A DNA stretch of 64,000 nt, taken from assembly GCA_033675545.1 (NCBI GenBank), contig JAWDGP010000260.1:997501-1061500 (forward strand). Reading direction: 5' to 3'. Positions within the stretch are counted from its first letter, which is position 1. Every line of letters begins with the position of its first letter. The DNA comes from Elysia crispata (Eukaryota > Mollusca > Gastropoda > Plakobranchidae). Both the position numbers and the translations under genes were made by a program. A model generated the notes under the pieces. That model worked only from the letters and a program-made list of their open reading frames with translations, had not been told where the DNA came from and made no database searches. Below, piece after piece: positions 61,501 to 64,000 of the stretch.

Positions 61501-64000
61501 AGCTTTGCTACTGTTACATCTAGATATGGATTCAGCCAGCCTCGTGGGTTATGTAAAGACAACACACTTTGTATTCTTCTGTCAGCACTTGATAACTTGC
61601 TGGCGCTTTGTCCAACAATTACTAAAGGATAAGTCAGGAGAGAGAAAGCTTATTTTTATTGGCTAAAAGAAGTGAAGACAATTAAATTTTTGTTTCCAAC
61701 ATCTCAAAAAACTTATCTGATATTGAGCTATGTGCAAAAGCTTATATCAGTTCGACTTGAGTGAAAATTGGCGTAAACAGATAAAGACTTAAGTGGTGTC
61801 CACTGTACAAGGATGAGAAATACATATTGAAAAATGATTTCAAAGGTCTTTTAAAAAAAATGGTTGGTGGTTTTATATTTTTTTGTTCTACATATTAATA
61901 AATATCTACTAACAAATTTTATAAGTTATACCTCTTCAAATCCTGTTTGAAATGATCAAGATCAAGGTCATGGACAAGAATGAAGTAGCCACCATGAGTT
62001 GAAATAACCATTCTTTGTTCATCTGGACAGACTTTGGTCCTCATCATCCCATTGATATACAAAAGCTGCTCTCCTTGATCATTGTTAGAATAGCTGAAAA
62101 AAAATTATCTTTAAGAATCAAGAAATAAAATACAATAAGGCTAAAGAAAGGAAGAAGAAAATCTTTAGAATTAATAATTGGGAAATCTTTGTACAACATC
62201 TGGGTGTGTTGTCTGCATTGTGACATATAATTCATTAAAATACAAATAATTTGGTCACTAGATAAATTTTTTCTCTTCAGTGGAAACTAAGAAATGATCC
62301 TACGATCTGAAACATCAGTTTAGATACAAAGATCAAATATAAAAAGGATGTTTGTATCTGTCTGAGCAAATAATCCTCTTAAAATTCCTTTAAATCTAAT
62401 TTTTTTTTTTACTACAAACATAAATGATTTTTAATTGAAAAAATGAGCAAATTTGAATGAAACACTTATTCCTCATTCACCTAGAAAAAGCCATTTTCAA
62501 AGCTTTCTGTGAAATGCAATGCCAGAAAACATGAGAATCTAGAGACTTACTTGTTGATGTCCCAAGCAAAAACATTTCCATCAAAACCTGATGTAATCAA
62601 CTTGCCAGCTGTAGAGCAGTATTCAATATTTTTTACCCAACTTGTATGACCTCTCAGAACTTTAAGTTCATTGGTCAAATTACGAGCATCCCATAACCGC
62701 ACTGTAGTGTCATCTGAGCAAGTGACAAACAAACGATTATCCAGGAAACTGAAAATTGAACAAAAAATAAACAAAATTTGTCAGTACAATTTACTTTCAC
62801 TCTCCAACATTAATCTTAGCTATTTACTCTTCAAGCAGATTGACTGGTTTTTTTTTTGTTTAGTTTGTTTCAGGACTTATTTAAAAAGATCCAACTCCAG
62901 ATGGATCTACTGCAACTGTGTAGTAAAAGTTGAGCTTTGTTCAAAATGCACATATTTTTTGCTTTATTTCAAAGACTTAATAAGAAAAAAATATATAAAG
63001 AAACTAGACAAAGAACAGACACTAGAATAATATCTTGACATCCTGATTTCCAATAAATGGTATTATACAAAAAAGGCACAGAGTAAAGAACTGCACTAAC
63101 TCATTTTCTATAATATGCATGCGAGTGTCTGGCTCTATTCACATACAGATGAGATAAAAGAGTGTAAAAAGAGTAGGTAGGATGGTCCACCACAGCCTCC
63201 AGAATTACTGCGGATAAATAAATACAGGAAAGAAACACTAAGGGATATAAAGAAAGAGTGACAAAAATTAAATAAAAACGAAACAAAACAAAACAACAAG
63301 TAATAAAGCATACATGGAAGACTTAATAACAACATAGCATTTTTGTTTTTTTATCCTATTTTTTCAGGTCATGTACTCTCTGACACTGGGCTTTTTACTG
63401 GGAACAGAGACAAAAACAAACATAATAACCCACCGTACACAATTGACACAACCAGTGTGAGTATTAAATCTGCGCTTGATAAGACCAGCATTGTGTGGGT
63501 CATAAACAAGCATGCATTTGTTTTCACAAGCAGCAACAAGTAGACTCCTATCAAAAAATTCATAGAAAAAGAAAAAGATCTGAGGCACAGTACAATGTCA
63601 ATTTAAGTTAAAATTATGTGTCTATTCAGTGTTGTAAAAAGCAACAGAGTGGCAATCTTATTTGAAAGAAAAAAAAAGAAAAAAAGAAAAGAGAAATGAT
63701 CATTAAAACATATTAATTGTTTGGGTTATGTTAAGAAAACAAAGTAAAAGGGTTGTATTTTCCTGTGAATAAAATAAGGGGTTCAAATACATCAGAAAGG
63801 TCATTTCAGAATAAATGTTCATAACGAAACATACCCATCTGGAGAAAAACCACATCCAAAAACTGCTCCCCAATCTTGCCCATTCAAAGGTGTGGTTGTA
63901 GTGACCGATGAAACGCCAAAAGATTTGTACATTGTAGATAAAATTGCATCCTTCCATGTGATATTTGACAAGTTTCCATACTGACGCTTTCTCACAAACA
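54911..64000 (-). CDS. DCAF10: DDB1- and CUL4-associated factor 10 (WD40 protein), 5' end outside window
   Basis: DCAF10 is a substrate receptor for the CUL4-DDB1 E3 ubiquitin ligase. Exons in transcript order: 63835 to beyond 64000, 63434-63547, 62551-62748, 61932-62093, 58606-58774, 55891-55950, 54911-55549. Together they give 1508 coding bases in one frame with matching phases. WD40 blades are clear: GFSPDG..LLVAACENKCMLVYDP, then FLDNRLFVTCSDDTTVRLWD, GHTSWVKNIEY and LITSGFDGNVFAWDIN. The C-terminal part YIKEQSFSPDGRIIASP..CVRLLAF matches vertebrate DCAF10 closely as I recall it. The N-terminal part lies beyond 64000. It converges on LRRK1. Confidence 0.94.
55891..55950 (-). CDS. DCAF10: DCAF10 exon 6 in window (60 bases)
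   Basis: It encodes VHPQGWCIVSRNTTADEETE, exactly 20 codons in phase 0, matching the LHPKGW strand of DCAF10. The acceptor is aattgcag and the donor GAG|GTAAAC. Confidence 0.93.
56305..57255 (+). repeat. Dispersed repeat copy B (in a DCAF10 intron)
   Basis: This direct copy of the 52105-53025 repeat lies about 4.2 kb away. Its tRNA-like part is shortened to GTTGGACTGAC, and it contains a G-rich run at about 56747-56767. A GATCTAGATCTAG word lies at about 57001-57013. Confidence 0.83.
58606..58774 (-). CDS. DCAF10: DCAF10 exon 5 in window
   Basis: It encodes FRPRMYGLIQGSMQLWD, FHRKRNRVEFMSDF and AVSISTMQ, joined in phase 0 to VHPQGWC of the next exon. The acceptor is tcaatag and the donor CAG|GTATGT. 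Confidence 0.9.
60800..61805. mobile_element. Non-autonomous TA-flanked DNA transposon (MITE), about 1 kb
   Basis: Imperfect inverted ends (CGGTCAACACTGCTTAACTC against CAGTGGACACCACTTAAGTC) are flanked by TA on each side (60798-60799 and 61806-61807). There is no transposase. It holds four copies of a motif around CTAGCCTACAAACATAATGC, at about 60953, 61042, 61179 and 61318. It lies in a DCAF10 intron. Confidence 0.7.
61932..62093 (-). CDS. DCAF10: DCAF10 exon 4 in window: WD40
   Basis: It encodes CPDEQRMVISTHGGYFILVHDLDLDHF, matching the MLISTSSGYLLILHDLDL segment of DCAF10. The acceptor is tttttcag and the donor AG|GTATAA. The 1-kb MITE lies in the next intron. Confidence 0.94.
62551..62748 (-). 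CDS. DCAF10: DCAF10 exon 3 in window: WD40 core
   Basis: It encodes FLDNRLFVTCSDDTTVRLWDA and GHTSWVKNIEY, then LITSGFDGNVFAWDIN. These are the most conserved DCAF10 blades, with two WD dipeptides. The acceptor is attttcag and the donor AA|GTAAGT. Confidence 0.96.
63434..63547 (-). CDS. DCAF10: DCAF10 exon 2 in window: WD40
   Basis: It encodes SLLVAACENKCMLVYDPHN and THTGCVNCVR, matching the VLTVACEQTEVLLFDP and HEDCVNNIRF blade of DCAF10. The acceptor is ttgatag and the donor GTGGGT. The final Arg is split with the next exon. Confidence 0.92.
63835..64000 (-). CDS. DCAF10: DCAF10 exon 1 in window (partial)
   Basis: It reads FVRKRQYGN, then GAVFGCGFSPDG, the first WD40 strand, and ends in phase 2 at donor GG|GTATGT. 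The frame is still open at the window edge, so its upstream boundary is unknown. Confidence 0.88.

Noticed and set aside
63101-63335. Minus-strand hydrophobic frames between two DCAF10 exons
   Set aside because: They lie in the DCAF10 intron, have no splice support, and the two flanking exons join directly in phase.

Overview
The window comes from an animal nuclear genome. It is AT-rich, its genes are broken into many exons with GT-AG introns, and the introns carry long microsatellites and decayed transposons. The two protein genes and the mix of retroelements (DIRS, Penelope-like, RTE-like and jockey-like LINEs) point to an invertebrate. The repeat content and frequent TAGATCTAGATC-type words make a mollusc, perhaps a heterobranch gastropod, my best guess. 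That guess is an inference and has not been tested by any search.

Gene 1 (plus strand, about 6186-42616) is a leucine-rich-repeat kinase of the LRRK1 type. I could join 27 exons in one continuous reading frame: 5709 coding bases, 1902 residues plus a stop. In order they encode leucine-rich repeats, a Roc (Ras-like GTPase) domain, COR, a four-cysteine segment, a protein kinase and a WD40-like C-terminal region. The N-terminal part, including the ankyrin repeats expected of LRRK1, is not in the window. The kinase motifs look intact, but the Roc domain has lost its G1, G3 and G4 nucleotide-binding motifs, so it looks like a pseudo-GTPase.

Gene 2 (minus strand, from beyond 64000 down to 54911) is DCAF10, a WD40 substrate receptor for the CUL4-DDB1 ubiquitin ligase. 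Seven exons are visible and the 5' end lies outside the window. The two genes converge, about 12.3 kb apart.

The rest is repeats. Positions 1-6185 hold jockey-like LINE fossils. Inside LRRK1 introns are a TA-flanked pogo-like MITE (13020-13481), a solo LTR with a 5-bp target duplication sitting exactly on the exon 16 splice donor (20554-21146), a DIRS-like retroelement with inverted ends (27490-31099), and an inverted pair of Penelope-like elements with a GIY-YIG endonuclease fragment and two decayed hammerhead-ribozyme-like cores (33654-35674). There are also five (ACT)-rich tracts, all on the same strand. The intergenic space holds an RTE-like endonuclease fossil (44290-45310) and one copy of a ~0.9 kb repeat with a tRNA-like head. 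The second copy of that repeat and a 1-kb TA-flanked MITE lie in DCAF10 introns. I found no tRNA or rRNA gene, no CRISPR array and no bacterial-type operon.
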